Source of the DNA: an uncultured Clostridia bacterium
GTDB lineage: Bacteria; Bacillota; Clostridia; Oscillospirales; Ruminococcaceae
DNA length: 64,000 nucleotides
Assembly: GCA_947631455.1 (NCBI GenBank)
Contig: CANRLH010000007.1
Location: 1 to 64,000, forward strand
Direction: 5' to 3'
A program made the translations under genes and the position numbers. Below, piece after piece: positions 32,302 through 41,979 of this stretch (the stretch's first letter is position 1; every line of letters begins with the position of its first letter). The notes beneath the pieces were generated by a model. It had not been told where the DNA came from and did not search any database. It was given only the letters and a program-made list of their open reading frames with translations.

Positions 32302-32937
32302 TTGGCAGCATTGGAAATTAAAAAGGTTACAGACAAGTCGTTTAAGAAATACGGAAAAATCATTGAAGGATACAATTTAAACGACATTTTAGACGCAATG
32401 GAGTCCGCTCCGTGCCCGAAGGACGTAATTTATATTCCGGCGGTATCCAGCCTTGAAACGCTGATGTTTAAAAAGGAGCTTGAAAATGAAATTTACGGGG
32501 GTCTGCCAGTCCAGATAGGCTACTGTAACGGAAACAATTACGAATTGAACGCGCTTGAATATCATCGCTCAAGTGAGATAAACATAGCGGCGACTGATCT
32601 CATTCTTATGCTTGGAAGCCAGCAGGACATAGATGATGATTTTACTTATGACACCGCAAAGGTAGAGTGCTTTTTTATACCCAAGGGAACTATGATAGAG
32701 GTATACGCGACCACTCTGCACTATGCTCCGTGCAATGCAGATAAGGACGGCTTCAAGTGCGTTGTAGTTTTGCCAAAGGGCACAAACTACGATCTGTCAG
32801 AGCCTGTTGAGATCGGCGGAGGGGACGCTAAGCTTCTGTTTGCAAAGAACAAGTGGCTTATTGCGCATCCCGATTCCGGGCTTGACAAGGACGGCGCATT
32901 TATAGGCCTTAAAGGGGAAAATTTATCACTCAAGTAA
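32302..32937 (+). CDS. DUF4867 family protein (cupin-like, sugar metabolism context)
   Basis: 211 residues from a TTG start with GGAGG 8-9 bases upstream. Recognised as DUF4867 by the start (EIKKVTDKSFKKYGKII) and the segments PVQIGYCNGNN, LEYHRSSEINIA, DLILMLG and CFFIPKGTMIEVYATTLHYAPC, which look like a cupin barrel with His/Glu ligands, similar in layout to ureidoglycolate lyase-like folds. It is consistently paired with a fucose-isomerase-like gene, as here (39 bases apart), suggesting a step such as mutarotation or lyase action on the same sugar. Exact reaction unknown. Confidence 0.82.
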   Translation: MAALEIKKVTDKSFKKYGKIIEGYNLNDILDAMESAPCPKDVIYIPAVSSLETLMFKKELENEIYGGLPVQIGYCNGNNYELNALEYHRSSEINIAATDLILMLGSQQDIDDDFTYDTAKVECFFIPKGTMIEVYATTLHYAPCNADKDGFKCVVVLPKGTNYDLSEPVEIGGGDAKLLFAKNKWLIAHPDSGLDKDGAFIGLKGENLSLK

Positions 32938-32976
32938 TTGAGGAGAAATAATTCATAAGATAAGGAGAATTTGAAA

Positions 32977-34455
32977 ATGAACAACACACCCAAGGTAAAA
33001 ATCGGTATCGTTGCGGTATCTCGCGACTGTTTCCCGGAATCTCTTTCCGTTTCAAGAAGAGAGGCGCTTATTGCAGCGTATAAGTCAAAGTATGATGAAT
33101 CGGAGATCTACGAGTGCCCTATCTGTATTGTTGAGAGTGAAATACATATGGTTCAGGCTCTTGAGGACATAAAAAAGGCAGGCTGTAACGCGCTTTGCGT
33201 TTATCTCGGAAACTTTGGCCCTGAGATTTCAGAAACGCTGCTTGCAAAGCACTTTGACGGTCCGGCGATGTTTGTTGCTGCGGCTGAGGAGACGGGCAGC
33301 AATCTCTGTCAGGGAAGAGGAGATGCATACTGCGGAATGTTAAATGCAAGCTACAATCTCAAGCTTCGCAGCATAAAGGCGTATATTCCCGAGTATCCGG
33401 TAGGAACTGCTGAGGAATGTGCCGATATGATCAATGAGTTTGTACCTATTGCAAAGGCTATTATAGGACTTAAGAATCTAAAGATAATTTCATTTGGGCC
33501 GCGTCCGCTGAATTTTATGGCGTGCAACGCGCCTATCAAGCCGCTGTTTGATCTCGGCGTTGAGATCGAAGAGAATTCCGAGCTTGATCTTTTTGAAGCG
33601 TATAAGCTTCATGATGGGGACGAGAGGATCCCGGAAGTTGTAAAGGACATGGAGGAGGAACTGGGTGCCGGCAATATGAAGCCGGAGATCCTGCCGAAGC
33701 TTGCGCAATATGAACTTACGCTTCTCGATTGGATAGAGGCTCATAAGGGATACAGAGAATATGTAGCCATTGCGGGAAAATGCTGGCCTGCATTTCAGAC
33801 GCAGTTTGGTTTTGTACCGTGCTATGTAAACAGCCGTCTTACATCAAGAGGGATCCCCGTATCGTGTGAAGTCGATATTTATGGCGCGCTTTCGGAGTTT
33901 ATCGGAACCTGCGTAAGCGACGATATAGTAACGCTGCTTGACATCAACAATACTGTTCCGGCTGATCTTTACGAGGAGGACATCAAGGGCAAGCACGATT
34001 ACACGCTTAAGGACGTGTTTATGGGCTTCCACTGTGGAAACACCGCATCTAAAAAGCTCACATCCTGCTCGATGAAATACCAGATGATAATGGCCAGAAG
34101 CCTTCCTGAGGAGGTAACTCAGGGAACGCTGGAGGGAGATATTATTCCGGGCGATATTACGTTTTTCAGGCTTCAGTCCACCTCTGACTGCAAGCTCCGC
34201 GCGTATATAGCACAGGGAGAGGTTCTGCCTGTAGCAACGCGTTCTTTCGGAGCGATCGGAATTTTTGCGATCCCTGAGATGGGAAGATTCTACCGCCACG
34301 TTCTTATTGAGGGCAACTTCCCGCATCACGGCGCAGTAGCTTTCGGTCATTTTGGAAAGGCGATTTTTGAAGTATTTAAGTACTTGGGAATTGCCGAAAT
34401 AGGATATAATCAGCCCAAGTGTCTGCCATATCCATCTGAAAATCCGTTTAAATAA
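32977..34455 (+). CDS. L-fucose/L-arabinose isomerase-like protein
   Basis: 492 residues. Starts at the ATG 32977, 9 bases after AAGGAG; an in-frame TTG at 32971 is too close to that site. The fold resembles the fucose/arabinose isomerase family (COG2407): an N-terminal Rossmann-like region (IGIVAVSRDCFPESL), the central FGPRPLNFMACNAP, and C-terminal metal-site candidates in CEVDIYGALSEF, FHCGNT and the final HHGAVAFGHFGKAIFE. These enzymes interconvert aldoses and ketoses in the cytoplasm with a divalent metal; the sugar is not determined. It forms an operon with DUF4867, and no transporter or kinase for the sugar is adjacent. Confidence 0.85.
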   Translation: MNNTPKVKIGIVAVSRDCFPESLSVSRREALIAAYKSKYDESEIYECPICIVESEIHMVQALEDIKKAGCNALCVYLGNFGPEISETLLAKHFDGPAMFVAAAEETGSNLCQGRGDAYCGMLNASYNLKLRSIKAYIPEYPVGTAEECADMINEFVPIAKAIIGLKNLKIISFGPRPLNFMACNAPIKPLFDLGVEIEENSELDLFEAYKLHDGDERIPEVVKDMEEELGAGNMKPEILPKLAQYELTLLDWIEAHKGYREYVAIAGKCWPAFQTQFGFVPCYVNSRLTSRGIPVSCEVDIYGALSEFIGTCVSDDIVTLLDINNTVPADLYEEDIKGKHDYTLKDVFMGFHCGNTASKKLTSCSMKYQMIMARSLPEEVTQGTLEGDIIPGDITFFRLQSTSDCKLRAYIAQGEVLPVATRSFGAIGIFAIPEMGRFYRHVLIEGNFPHHGAVAFGHFGKAIFEVFKYLGIAEIGYNQPKCLPYPSENPFK

Positions 34456-34476
34456 TAAGCAACTGGATAAAAAATG

Positions 34477-34508
34477 ACCTCACTCTTGATTCAAGAGTGA
34501 GGTTTTTT
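34477..34508 (+). terminator. Intrinsic terminator after the isomerase gene
   Basis: 12-bp perfect stem ACCTCACTCTTG / CAAGAGTGAGGT, 3-base loop, then TTTTT. It also separates the converging YdbC gene. Confidence 0.92.
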
Positions 34509-34522
34509 GCTTTGTGAAGTAA

Positions 34523-34774
34523 TCAAACAAAATCCTCTTCGTTTATGTCGTCTTCCAGCTCTTCACCGTTAAGAAGCTTTGTCAGGTTTTGGATTTCTTC
34601 GTCTGTAAGAGTTACGCCCTTGCCCATTCGAGTGTGGTCGGGGTTCCACTCTCTGAGATCGTATTTTGGCTCACGGTCATTCCAGCTTATCATATTAAGC
34701 TCTTTTGTCCAGCCCTTTGCATTTTCAGATAAAACTCCTATGTGCTTGGTGATTTCGTATTTTAGTTCTGCCAT
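34523..34774 (-). CDS. YdbC-type PC4-like single-stranded DNA-binding protein
   Basis: 83 residues. The pattern EITKHIGVLSE..KGWTKELNMISWND...KYDLREWNPDHTRMGKGVTLTDEE is that of the Firmicute YdbC family, a homologue of the eukaryotic coactivator PC4 that binds single-stranded DNA as a dimer. A short acidic tail follows. It has GGAGGG before the ATG and lies 13 bases after the flippase gene on the same strand. Probable role: binding melted DNA in transcription or repair. Confidence 0.88.
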   Translation of the reverse strand: MAELKYEITKHIGVLSENAKGWTKELNMISWNDREPKYDLREWNPDHTRMGKGVTLTDEEIQNLTKLLNGEELEDDINEEDFV

Positions 34775-34787
34775 ATTTCTCCCTCCT

Positions 34788-36275
34788 TTAAAACTTGTTT
34801 ATTATAGGTATTTTGCGTAAGATTTTGTCAGGTATCATGATCTTAACCACTCTCATAACGCATTTGAAGTTGCTTAAGACAATAACGCAGGTGCCGGCGA
34901 TAAGTATTGCATACGCCGAGATTTTAAAAGGAAACGAAAGCGGCACAAGATATGTCGCAAGGCACATGACCGCAAGCACCGAGCAGTTAAAAATAAGCTT
35001 TTTTATGTGAAGATTAAAAGGCTGATATTTTTTTGTATCGACTGCTCTTATTACAAACACCGCAAGATAAGAAATAAGCGCCGCAACAGCCGCAGAGTAT
35101 ATGCCGATTATCTTTACAAACGCAAGGTTTATGATTATGTTCAGTCCGCCGGAAATGAGTGCGGTCACAAGGCTTCTGACGCTTTTTTTATGTACAGAAT
35201 ATATAGTTCCCAAAAAGGTCACAAAGCAGGTGAATATTGTGGCATAAATAAGAATCGGAGCATATGAAACCGACGAGCGGAAATCAGAGCCTATCCATAT
35301 GCCTGTAATTATATGCAAAAACAATAGAATAAATGCTGAAAGAATGTATATTACCGACTGGTTGCATTCAAATACATTTTCGTAAAACCTCTCCTGTTCG
35401 TCTGAATCCTTTTCAAGCACCGCGGACATATTCCACGCAAGAGCAAATATCATATAAACAGTTGATACAAGATTAGGGATCTTATATGCCGCAGAAAGTA
35501 TTCCGTTTGCGTCTGTTCCGATAAATCCTGAAACGATAAGGCTTGAGGAGGTGTTGGTGATAAGCCACATTATCTGAGTGGGGATAAGCGGAACGCAGTA
35601 TGCGAGCATCTGCCTGGTGACGGATCTGTCAAGGTCTTTGAATGAAAAGTATTTCCAAAGCCTTGCTCTGAAAAACATATATATTATGGCTATAAGGTCT
35701 GACAGAATTATTGCAAGCAGATATCCCGTTACGCCGATTTTAAGACCTAAAAGCAAAAGCACGGTAAACGCCAAAGTGAAAAATGTCGTGAGTATTCCTA
35801 CAAAGGCGTATAGCTTTACCATCTCGATCGCCCGCACAAAGTATGAAAACAAAAGCTTTAATGAAGCTGTAAAAACATACGCAAGCAGTATAAGACCGTT
35901 GTCATAGATTATAACGCTTGTAAGTGAATCGTCGGCAGGGTCGGGATTGCCGAAAAACATGAATCCTAAGATAACAAGGGCTAAAACTGCAAGCCCCGCA
36001 AGATTCAGAACCGTACCGATCGTGAATACCGAATTTTTGTTATAGGCTTTGTCCAGTCCGAAACGGGTTATTGCTTCTGACACAGTAAGAGATACGATAG
36101 GCACCAGCCAGTTTGAAATCTGCTGAAGCAGATCAGCAATTCCAAGCTCGTCCTGAGTAAGCGCATTAGTATATATAGGCACCAGAAACAGCACCAATAT
36201 TTTTGAACTGAATGAACCTATCGCAAAAATTATTGTGTTTGAAAAGAGCTTTTTGTATCTGCTCTCAGAACTCAT
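34788..36275 (-). CDS. Polysaccharide flippase (Wzx/MATE-like, oligosaccharide flippase family)
   Basis: 495 residues with about 14 predicted membrane helices and the N-terminal signature of polysaccharide transporters (FSNTIIFAIGSFSSKILVLFLVPIYTNALT). It should move lipid-linked glycan units across the membrane for a capsule, wall polysaccharide or glycan. No glycosyltransferase genes are adjacent, so the substrate is unknown. It starts 30 bases after nadE on the minus strand and probably shares its transcript. Confidence 0.88.
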   Translation of the reverse strand: MSSESRYKKLFSNTIIFAIGSFSSKILVLFLVPIYTNALTQDELGIADLLQQISNWLVPIVSLTVSEAITRFGLDKAYNKNSVFTIGTVLNLAGLAVLALVILGFMFFGNPDPADDSLTSVIIYDNGLILLAYVFTASLKLLFSYFVRAIEMVKLYAFVGILTTFFTLAFTVLLLLGLKIGVTGYLLAIILSDLIAIIYMFFRARLWKYFSFKDLDRSVTRQMLAYCVPLIPTQIMWLITNTSSSLIVSGFIGTDANGILSAAYKIPNLVSTVYMIFALAWNMSAVLEKDSDEQERFYENVFECNQSVIYILSAFILLFLHIITGIWIGSDFRSSVSYAPILIYATIFTCFVTFLGTIYSVHKKSVRSLVTALISGGLNIIINLAFVKIIGIYSAAVAALISYLAVFVIRAVDTKKYQPFNLHIKKLIFNCSVLAVMCLATYLVPLSFPFKISAYAILIAGTCVIVLSNFKCVMRVVKIMIPDKILRKIPIINKF

Positions 36276-36305
36276 AATGTGGTTTCCTTTCTTTTGTCAT
36301 ATTCT

Positions 36306-38222
36306 TTATGTGTTTTCAAGATCCTTTTTCCAAACATCCCATACGGCGTCGGAAGGCATTCTCCAATCACCTCTAGGAGATAGTGTAACCGTTCCTATTT
36401 TCGCCCCATCCGGAAGGCAGGAACGCTTAAACTGCTGGGCGAAAAATCGTCTGTAAAAGGTATAGAGCCACTTTGTGATTTCTTCCTCGCTGTATTCGTT
36501 TTTAAAAGCGTATAAAGCAAGGCGTTTAACCTTTGACGGCCTGAAGGCAAAACGTATAGCGTAATAAAGATAAAAGTCGTGAAGCTCATAAGGCCCAACC
36601 AGATCTTCCGTTTTCTGAGAGATCTCCTCGCATTTATCATCAGTAGGCAAAAGCTCCGGAGAAACCGGGGTGTCAAGAATATCGTAAAGCACCTTTGAAA
36701 GCGGCTCATACCCGCAGGTATCCGCATAGTATTTTACTATGTGGCGCACCAGAGTCTTTGGAACAGAAGCATTTACCCCGTACATAGACATATGGTCGCC
36801 ATTGTAGGTTGCCCATCCAAGCGCCAGCTCTGACAAATCTCCTGTTCCGATAACAAGGCCTCCTGCACCGTTTGCGATGTCCATAAGAACCTTTGTACGC
36901 TCTCTCGCCTGACCGTTTTCATATACAACATCGTGATTATTTTCGTCGTGACCGATGTCTTTAAAGTGCTGCCTTACAGATGCGGTTATATCGACCTCTC
37001 TGAAGGTGACTCCGAGAGATTGACACAAAAGTTCTGCGTTTGATCTGGTTCGCTTGGTTGTTCCGAAGCAGGGCATAGTAACCGCTATGATATCGCTGTG
37101 TGGGCGACCAAGCAGATCCAGCGCCATAATGCAAACAAGCATCGCAAGCGAGCTGTCAAGTCCGCCGGACATACCGATAACTAATGTTTTTGCATTAGTA
37201 TGCTCGATTCTTTTTTTCAATCCCTGTGCCTGCATCTGTAAAATCAGATCGCAGCGGTAATTTCGCTCCTTTTCGTTTAGCGGAATAAACGGAGTCTTTG
37301 AGTAAAATCGGGTAAGTGAAGTTTTCAGTACCGGCATTGAAAAATAGATGTATTCGTATTCGCTGTTCTGTGACGTATAATAGGTTGACATCTTGGCGCG
37401 CTCGCTCACAAGCTTTTGCATATCGAGCTCAGATACAGTAAGCTCGTTTTTAAACAAAGCGCTTTGCTTTAAGATACCACCGTTTTCAGCGATTATGTTG
37501 TGTCCTGAAAATACCATATCCTGAGTGGATTCGCCATCTCCCGCGCTTGAATAGATATATCCGCATACAAGCCTTGCTGACTGATTTGAGACAAGCGACA
37601 GTCGGTATTTATCCTTTTCTATTACCTCGTCTGACGCCGAGAGATTTCCTATAACCGTTGCTCCCGCCAAAGCGTGGCGGTTTGACTGCGGGCACGGAGC
37701 CCAAAGGTCCTCGCATATTTCAACGGCAAACTTAAATTCCGGCATCTGTTCACAGCAGAAAATTAGATTTTTACCGAACGGATATTCCTTGGCTTTGAGT
37801 CGTATGACAGAATTTTTGCAAGGCGCCGGAGAAAAATGTCTTGCCTCATAAAACTCGTTGTAGTTGGGAAGGCTTGTCTTGGGTACTATCCCCAGTATAT
37901 CTCCGTCGAAAATCACAGCGGCGCAATTATAGATACTTCCGTCCTTTTGTATAGGGAGCCCCACAGTGAAAAGAATTTTTTTGCCTCGGCCGGCATCTGC
38001 AATTTTAAACAGTGCTTCAACAGACGCGTCTAAAAGCGCGCGCTGAAAAAACAGATCCTGACAGGTGTAAGCGGTTATGCATAGCTCCGGGAAAACCAGA
38101 CATTTTACACCCTCAAAAAAAGCGTTTTCCAAAACGGTTATAATGCTTTTTGTATTATAATCGACATCCGCTACCCTTACTTTAGGGGTAGCGGCCGCAA
38201 CTTTTAAAAAGCCGTCTTTCAT
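36306..38222 (-). CDS. nadE: Glutamine-dependent NAD(+) synthetase
   Basis: 638 residues, the long form with its own glutaminase. It turns nicotinate adenine dinucleotide into NAD using ATP and ammonia from glutamine. The N-terminal nitrilase domain (about 1-280) shows the Glu-Lys-Cys triad in LVFPELCITAY, VPKTSLPNYNEFYEAR and VEICEDLWAP. The synthetase domain follows with the P-loop MSGGLDSSLAML near 352 and GTGDLSELALGWATYNGD. AAAGGAG precedes the ATG. Both active sites look complete. Confidence 0.95.
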   Translation of the reverse strand: MKDGFLKVAAATPKVRVADVDYNTKSIITVLENAFFEGVKCLVFPELCITAYTCQDLFFQRALLDASVEALFKIADAGRGKKILFTVGLPIQKDGSIYNCAAVIFDGDILGIVPKTSLPNYNEFYEARHFSPAPCKNSVIRLKAKEYPFGKNLIFCCEQMPEFKFAVEICEDLWAPCPQSNRHALAGATVIGNLSASDEVIEKDKYRLSLVSNQSARLVCGYIYSSAGDGESTQDMVFSGHNIIAENGGILKQSALFKNELTVSELDMQKLVSERAKMSTYYTSQNSEYEYIYFSMPVLKTSLTRFYSKTPFIPLNEKERNYRCDLILQMQAQGLKKRIEHTNAKTLVIGMSGGLDSSLAMLVCIMALDLLGRPHSDIIAVTMPCFGTTKRTRSNAELLCQSLGVTFREVDITASVRQHFKDIGHDENNHDVVYENGQARERTKVLMDIANGAGGLVIGTGDLSELALGWATYNGDHMSMYGVNASVPKTLVRHIVKYYADTCGYEPLSKVLYDILDTPVSPELLPTDDKCEEISQKTEDLVGPYELHDFYLYYAIRFAFRPSKVKRLALYAFKNEYSEEEITKWLYTFYRRFFAQQFKRSCLPDGAKIGTVTLSPRGDWRMPSDAVWDVWKKDLENT

Positions 38223-38352
38223 AAATATCTCCTTTGAGTGAATTTCGTGTAATCAAATATAGTATACCACAAATTGCCTGTAAATACAAGAAAAATAAAA
38301 TTTCATTTACAAACTCAAATTTTGTAATAAAACACATAAAAGCCACTAAAAA

Positions 38353-38491
38353 GCGAGACTTAACTCAGTCGCAATCGTCCTCGGCGGCTCGCCGGAGATT
38401 GACAGATATTTTTTAGCTTTTAATGATGTGCCGAACACAAAAGTAAAAAAGGCGAGCCTTAACTCGGGCACAACAGCCCGGGCGGCTCGCC
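38353..38491 (-). terminator. Two related GC-rich hairpins downstream of tRNA-Leu
   Basis: Hairpin B (38451-38491) pairs GGCGAGCC with GGCTCGCC and contains an inner CGGGC/GCCCG; on the minus strand it runs into TTTTTTAC and is the tRNA-Leu terminator. Hairpin A (38353-38392), 98 bases further on, has the same outer GCGAG/CTCGC, the same internal TTAACTC and a T run, but a degraded inner stem. They look like an old duplication. Confidence 0.75.
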
Positions 38492-38493
38492 TA

Positions 38494-38580
38494 TGGTGCA
38501 GAAGATGGGACTTGAACCCACACGACATTGCTGCCACAGGCACCTGAAGCCTGCGCGTCTGCCAATTCCGCCACTTCTGC
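38494..38580 (-). tRNA. tRNA-Leu (anticodon CAG)
   Basis: 87 bases including an encoded CCA. Acceptor GCAGAAG / CTTCTGC with A73; D arm TGGCGGAATTGGCAGACG; anticodon loop TTCAGGT (CAG, reads CUG); a long variable arm; T arm GGGTTCAAGTCCC. This class II shape is typical of Leu. Confidence 0.96.
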
Positions 38581-38669
38581 ACATATCGTCGACTTACTAA
38601 GTCAACGAATTTATTATATCATAATAGTTTTCAAAAATCAAGAAAAACTTTTCGGATAAATATTTCTCA

Positions 38670-41486
38670 TCATTTCAATGAAGTTGAGGACTTTTTTCTG
38701 CGGCGTTCTGTGATTATTATAATTGCCGCAAAGGCAATAATTCCGGCTGTGCTCAAAGCTAGCCCTGTAAATATGTACGGTGTGCGGTAAGAAAATACTA
38801 TATCGTGATTTCCCGCCGGCAGATAAACACCCAAAAAAGTGTCGTTGATCCTTTCAGTTTTATACTCGTCACCGTCGACAGTAACGCTCCAGCCGTCGTT
38901 ATAGGGAATGGATAAGCAGAGCATTTTATTTCGGTCAAGGCTTATGCTTCCGCTGATTTTATTGGTATTGATATTTACGTTTTCCAAAACATCTTCTTTA
39001 AGCGCAGATATCAGGCTGTCGGTATTATCCATAGGCTGAGAAACAAAACGTATTGATTTTGCGGTTATCCTTCCGGCAGCGTTAAAGGTAATAGAAATTT
39101 TTTGGTTTGTATCTGAGTGTCTGCTGTATCCAAGACAAACAATAAAATTTTCTTTTTCAGCATAAAAGTTGTTTTTTCGGTTTTTTATGTTAAAAGTGTT
39201 TTTAAAATCTCCTCTTGAAATTGTCGAGACGCAGGCTGTCGGAACGGAAAGGTTCTCGGAATCCGCCTTTAATTTGTCAAGCTCGCTTTGCGGTATTTGT
39301 GTTTTTTGGCTGTCGCTGAGCATATCGTATGTGTGCATGCCTTCAAATTGAGCGCCTTCAAGCACAAGATAAAGCTCGCTGTTTTCTTTAGCTGACGGAA
39401 TATTAAAAGTAACGGTTGCGCCGGGCTTATATATTTCAAACGAGTTGTCTTCAGCCCTAATTCCGTCGGTATCAATAACCTCATATTTTTCCTTGACACT
39501 GTTAAAATCAATTTTTTTAGAGTCTGCGCCTATATCGTACAGGTTATCGCTTACAGCCGCCTGAGAAATTACCTGCTGTCTTTCTTCGGGGCTTAAAGAC
39601 ATATAATAGTCATAGGAAACAGCCTTGTCATAGGTATATCCTATCGGGAGACAGTTCTTATTTATATACACCTTGTTTTTAAGGCGCTCATCAGTAAAAG
39701 CATACTCAAAGCCGTATGGCAGAAACGCTTCAGGAGAGCTTAAAACATAATACTTGACTGAGAACAGCGACATACAGACGGATCTGTAATCAAAGCATCT
39801 GGATATATAGTCGGTGTCGATGTTTATGCACTGATTACGCTGAAATTCCGATATATACGAGTCCTGTATGCTGTAATATGACATATAGGTGTTTAAATCG
39901 TTTATGAGCTGAGAATTTCTTAAATAGCCGCCGTTTGTAGATGAGCGCTCGGTGCGGAAAAAGCTTTGATCGTTTGCGGCCTTGACAGAGTTCTCGGGTT
40001 GGTTTTCGCGGTGAGAGATATATGATGTGTTACGGTCTCTGAATTCAGATACATAATTATTGAATGCCGGAGAGTTTTTGAGAAACGATGATGATACGAT
40101 TGCCGATACGCAAAGCAATGCTGTAACCGGCATATAAAAGTTTTTGACCGATTGATATGATGTGAGCAGAATAAAAATGACAAAGGCAAGCAATATTATC
40201 CCGCCGACTATGTTTAGAACAGTTCGAGTATTTTCGTTTGCGGCAATGAATATAAAGTAGCAGACAGAAAGCGCACAGATTATCGCTTTTTGCGTTCGGC
40301 CAAGCTCCTTCATTTCGGGAAGCATTTTTACAAATATGTAGGAAAGTATCATCTGATAGGCAAACACCCATCTGCCGCATACATAAGAAAATCCGTTAAA
40401 TAACGAGCTTATAAATGGAACGAATAAAAAAACTGTCAAGCACAGGAACCCTGCCTTAAGCGTTTTGTTTCCCTTTGTAACAAAAAGAGAAAATACTCCG
40501 GTGACAGCGGGCGAAGCAATACCTATCATTGTCTGATATTGACTCCAGTATTGTATGTTTCCATATGAGATCATACCGCCGAAAAGTCCCTTTAAATACT
40601 TGGCGTCATAAAACAGCGGAACATAGTCGTCGACCGAGGTGCGAACGGAAGAAACAAACATAAAAACGACCGGAAGAAAAATCACGCATGATATCATTAC
40701 TCCGATAGCTGCAAACAGAATAAATTTGAAGACAGTCTTAACGAGTGTTTTTAGCTTGATCCTTTTGAATACCTGAATATATCTGAAAACGGCATATAAT
40801 ACCGAAAATATGCAAAGAACATAAAAAAAGTAGAAATTAGACAACGCGCTTATCGAGATCATAGCAATAAACAGATAAGGACGCTTGTTTTCAAATATTT
40901 TATCAATTCCCGCAAGAATAAGCGGAAGATAGATCATCGCATTTATAAAAAACGGCTGTCTTATGGACAGAAACAAAGAATATGCACAAAACGCATAGGT
41001 TATAGCTCCGCACAGAGTAAAAGACATTTTATGGTTTCTGTTGATACAGTAGTATGAAAAAGCCAGCCCTGAAAGATACATTCTGAACATACAAAGGAAA
41101 TCATACAAAATTTCCGTATATTGGCTGGGAACTAAAGCAGATGACAGCAAAAGCGGATCGCCGAGACCGTAATAGTGCAGGGTCGTTATAACGTCGAGCC
41201 CCGCTCCGATCCGTGTGTCAAACATAGGCACTGAAAAATTACCGTGCAAAAAGCCAAGAAAGGTTTCTCTGATCCATCTGCCGATGTAAACAAGCGCAGG
41301 ATAATGCTGTCCGTATCCGTCGGGGATCACTATGAAGGATTTTCCCGTGTCAAAAAAGGATATATAGCAAAGTGTCCATACTGCCGCAAAAATTATTGTA
41401 TAAGTAAGGAAATACTTGCTTTTTTTGTGCGTGGATTTTTCAAAAAATCCGCCTAAAAAATTTGTTTGACGCAGGTTGTCAGACAT
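38670..41486 (-). CDS. YfhO family multi-spanning membrane protein
   Basis: 938 residues. The N-terminal half is a GT-C-like membrane region with about 11-12 helices (YGQHYPALVYIGRWIRE early, then GAGLDVITTLHYYGLGDPL), a large extracytoplasmic domain fills ~490-900, and a last helix precedes a basic tail (ITERRRKKSS). In Bacillus, YfhO helps glycosylate lipoteichoic acid; the family is treated as bacterial membrane glycosyltransferases. C-terminal motifs PYNDGWSVTVDG and VYLPAGNHDIVFSYRTP are typical. It is divergent from the activase gene across a 493-base regulatory gap. Confidence 0.9.
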   Translation of the reverse strand: MSDNLRQTNFLGGFFEKSTHKKSKYFLTYTIIFAAVWTLCYISFFDTGKSFIVIPDGYGQHYPALVYIGRWIRETFLGFLHGNFSVPMFDTRIGAGLDVITTLHYYGLGDPLLLSSALVPSQYTEILYDFLCMFRMYLSGLAFSYYCINRNHKMSFTLCGAITYAFCAYSLFLSIRQPFFINAMIYLPLILAGIDKIFENKRPYLFIAMISISALSNFYFFYVLCIFSVLYAVFRYIQVFKRIKLKTLVKTVFKFILFAAIGVMISCVIFLPVVFMFVSSVRTSVDDYVPLFYDAKYLKGLFGGMISYGNIQYWSQYQTMIGIASPAVTGVFSLFVTKGNKTLKAGFLCLTVFLFVPFISSLFNGFSYVCGRWVFAYQMILSYIFVKMLPEMKELGRTQKAIICALSVCYFIFIAANENTRTVLNIVGGIILLAFVIFILLTSYQSVKNFYMPVTALLCVSAIVSSSFLKNSPAFNNYVSEFRDRNTSYISHRENQPENSVKAANDQSFFRTERSSTNGGYLRNSQLINDLNTYMSYYSIQDSYISEFQRNQCINIDTDYISRCFDYRSVCMSLFSVKYYVLSSPEAFLPYGFEYAFTDERLKNKVYINKNCLPIGYTYDKAVSYDYYMSLSPEERQQVISQAAVSDNLYDIGADSKKIDFNSVKEKYEVIDTDGIRAEDNSFEIYKPGATVTFNIPSAKENSELYLVLEGAQFEGMHTYDMLSDSQKTQIPQSELDKLKADSENLSVPTACVSTISRGDFKNTFNIKNRKNNFYAEKENFIVCLGYSRHSDTNQKISITFNAAGRITAKSIRFVSQPMDNTDSLISALKEDVLENVNINTNKISGSISLDRNKMLCLSIPYNDGWSVTVDGDEYKTERINDTFLGVYLPAGNHDIVFSYRTPYIFTGLALSTAGIIAFAAIIIITERRRKKSSTSLK

Positions 41487-41979
41487 ATAAGCTCCTCCGG
41501 AAAATCTGTCGTGTTTATAGAAAGCTTAAAAAGCTTGATGAAAGATTTTTAACAGCAATTTATAAGTGTTTTGTTCACTGTCCGCGATTAAAAAGATAAC
41601 AAGATTTGTTCACATGATTATAACATATTAAATTATAAAAATCAAGAAAAAGTTTTTACATAATTTCAAAATGGGATATTTTAAAGAAAAGTCTTTATTT
41701 TTAAGATAAAATATGATATACTTATCGTAATCGCGGTCATAGCTTGATCGGCAAGCTGTTTGTGAACAAAACGTAAACGAAGTAAACATTTTGTGAACAA
41801 ACTGTATTTAAAATAATAATAATGTACGTTTGCGTGCAATTTTTGCCTCAAAACGGCTTATTAGTGAAAGGGCTTATTCAAGAATAAGCATTTTAAAGAT
41901 TAAACAAAGCGAAGGATTAAAGAATTAACATTCACATCGCATTACGCGGATATATTTTGAAAGGAATGGTTAAAGCTTT
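41487..41979. promoter_or_regulatory. Divergent intergenic region with four GTGAACAAA sites
   Basis: A 493-base, A+T-rich gap. TTTGTTCAC occurs at 41570-41578 and 41605-41613, and its reverse complement GTGAACAAA at 41762-41770 and 41793-41801. The two right-hand copies sit inside TTTGT-GA-ACAAA palindromes. The pairs are 35 and 31 bases apart and face each other, flanking a central region. Such an arrangement suggests a dimeric regulator controlling the yfhO and/or activase promoters. No gene is seen. Confidence 0.5.

Noticed and set aside
38346..38582. 78-codon open frame on the minus strand starting MQKWRNWQTRRLQVP
   Set aside because: It is the translation of tRNA-Leu and its terminators, a well-known false protein.
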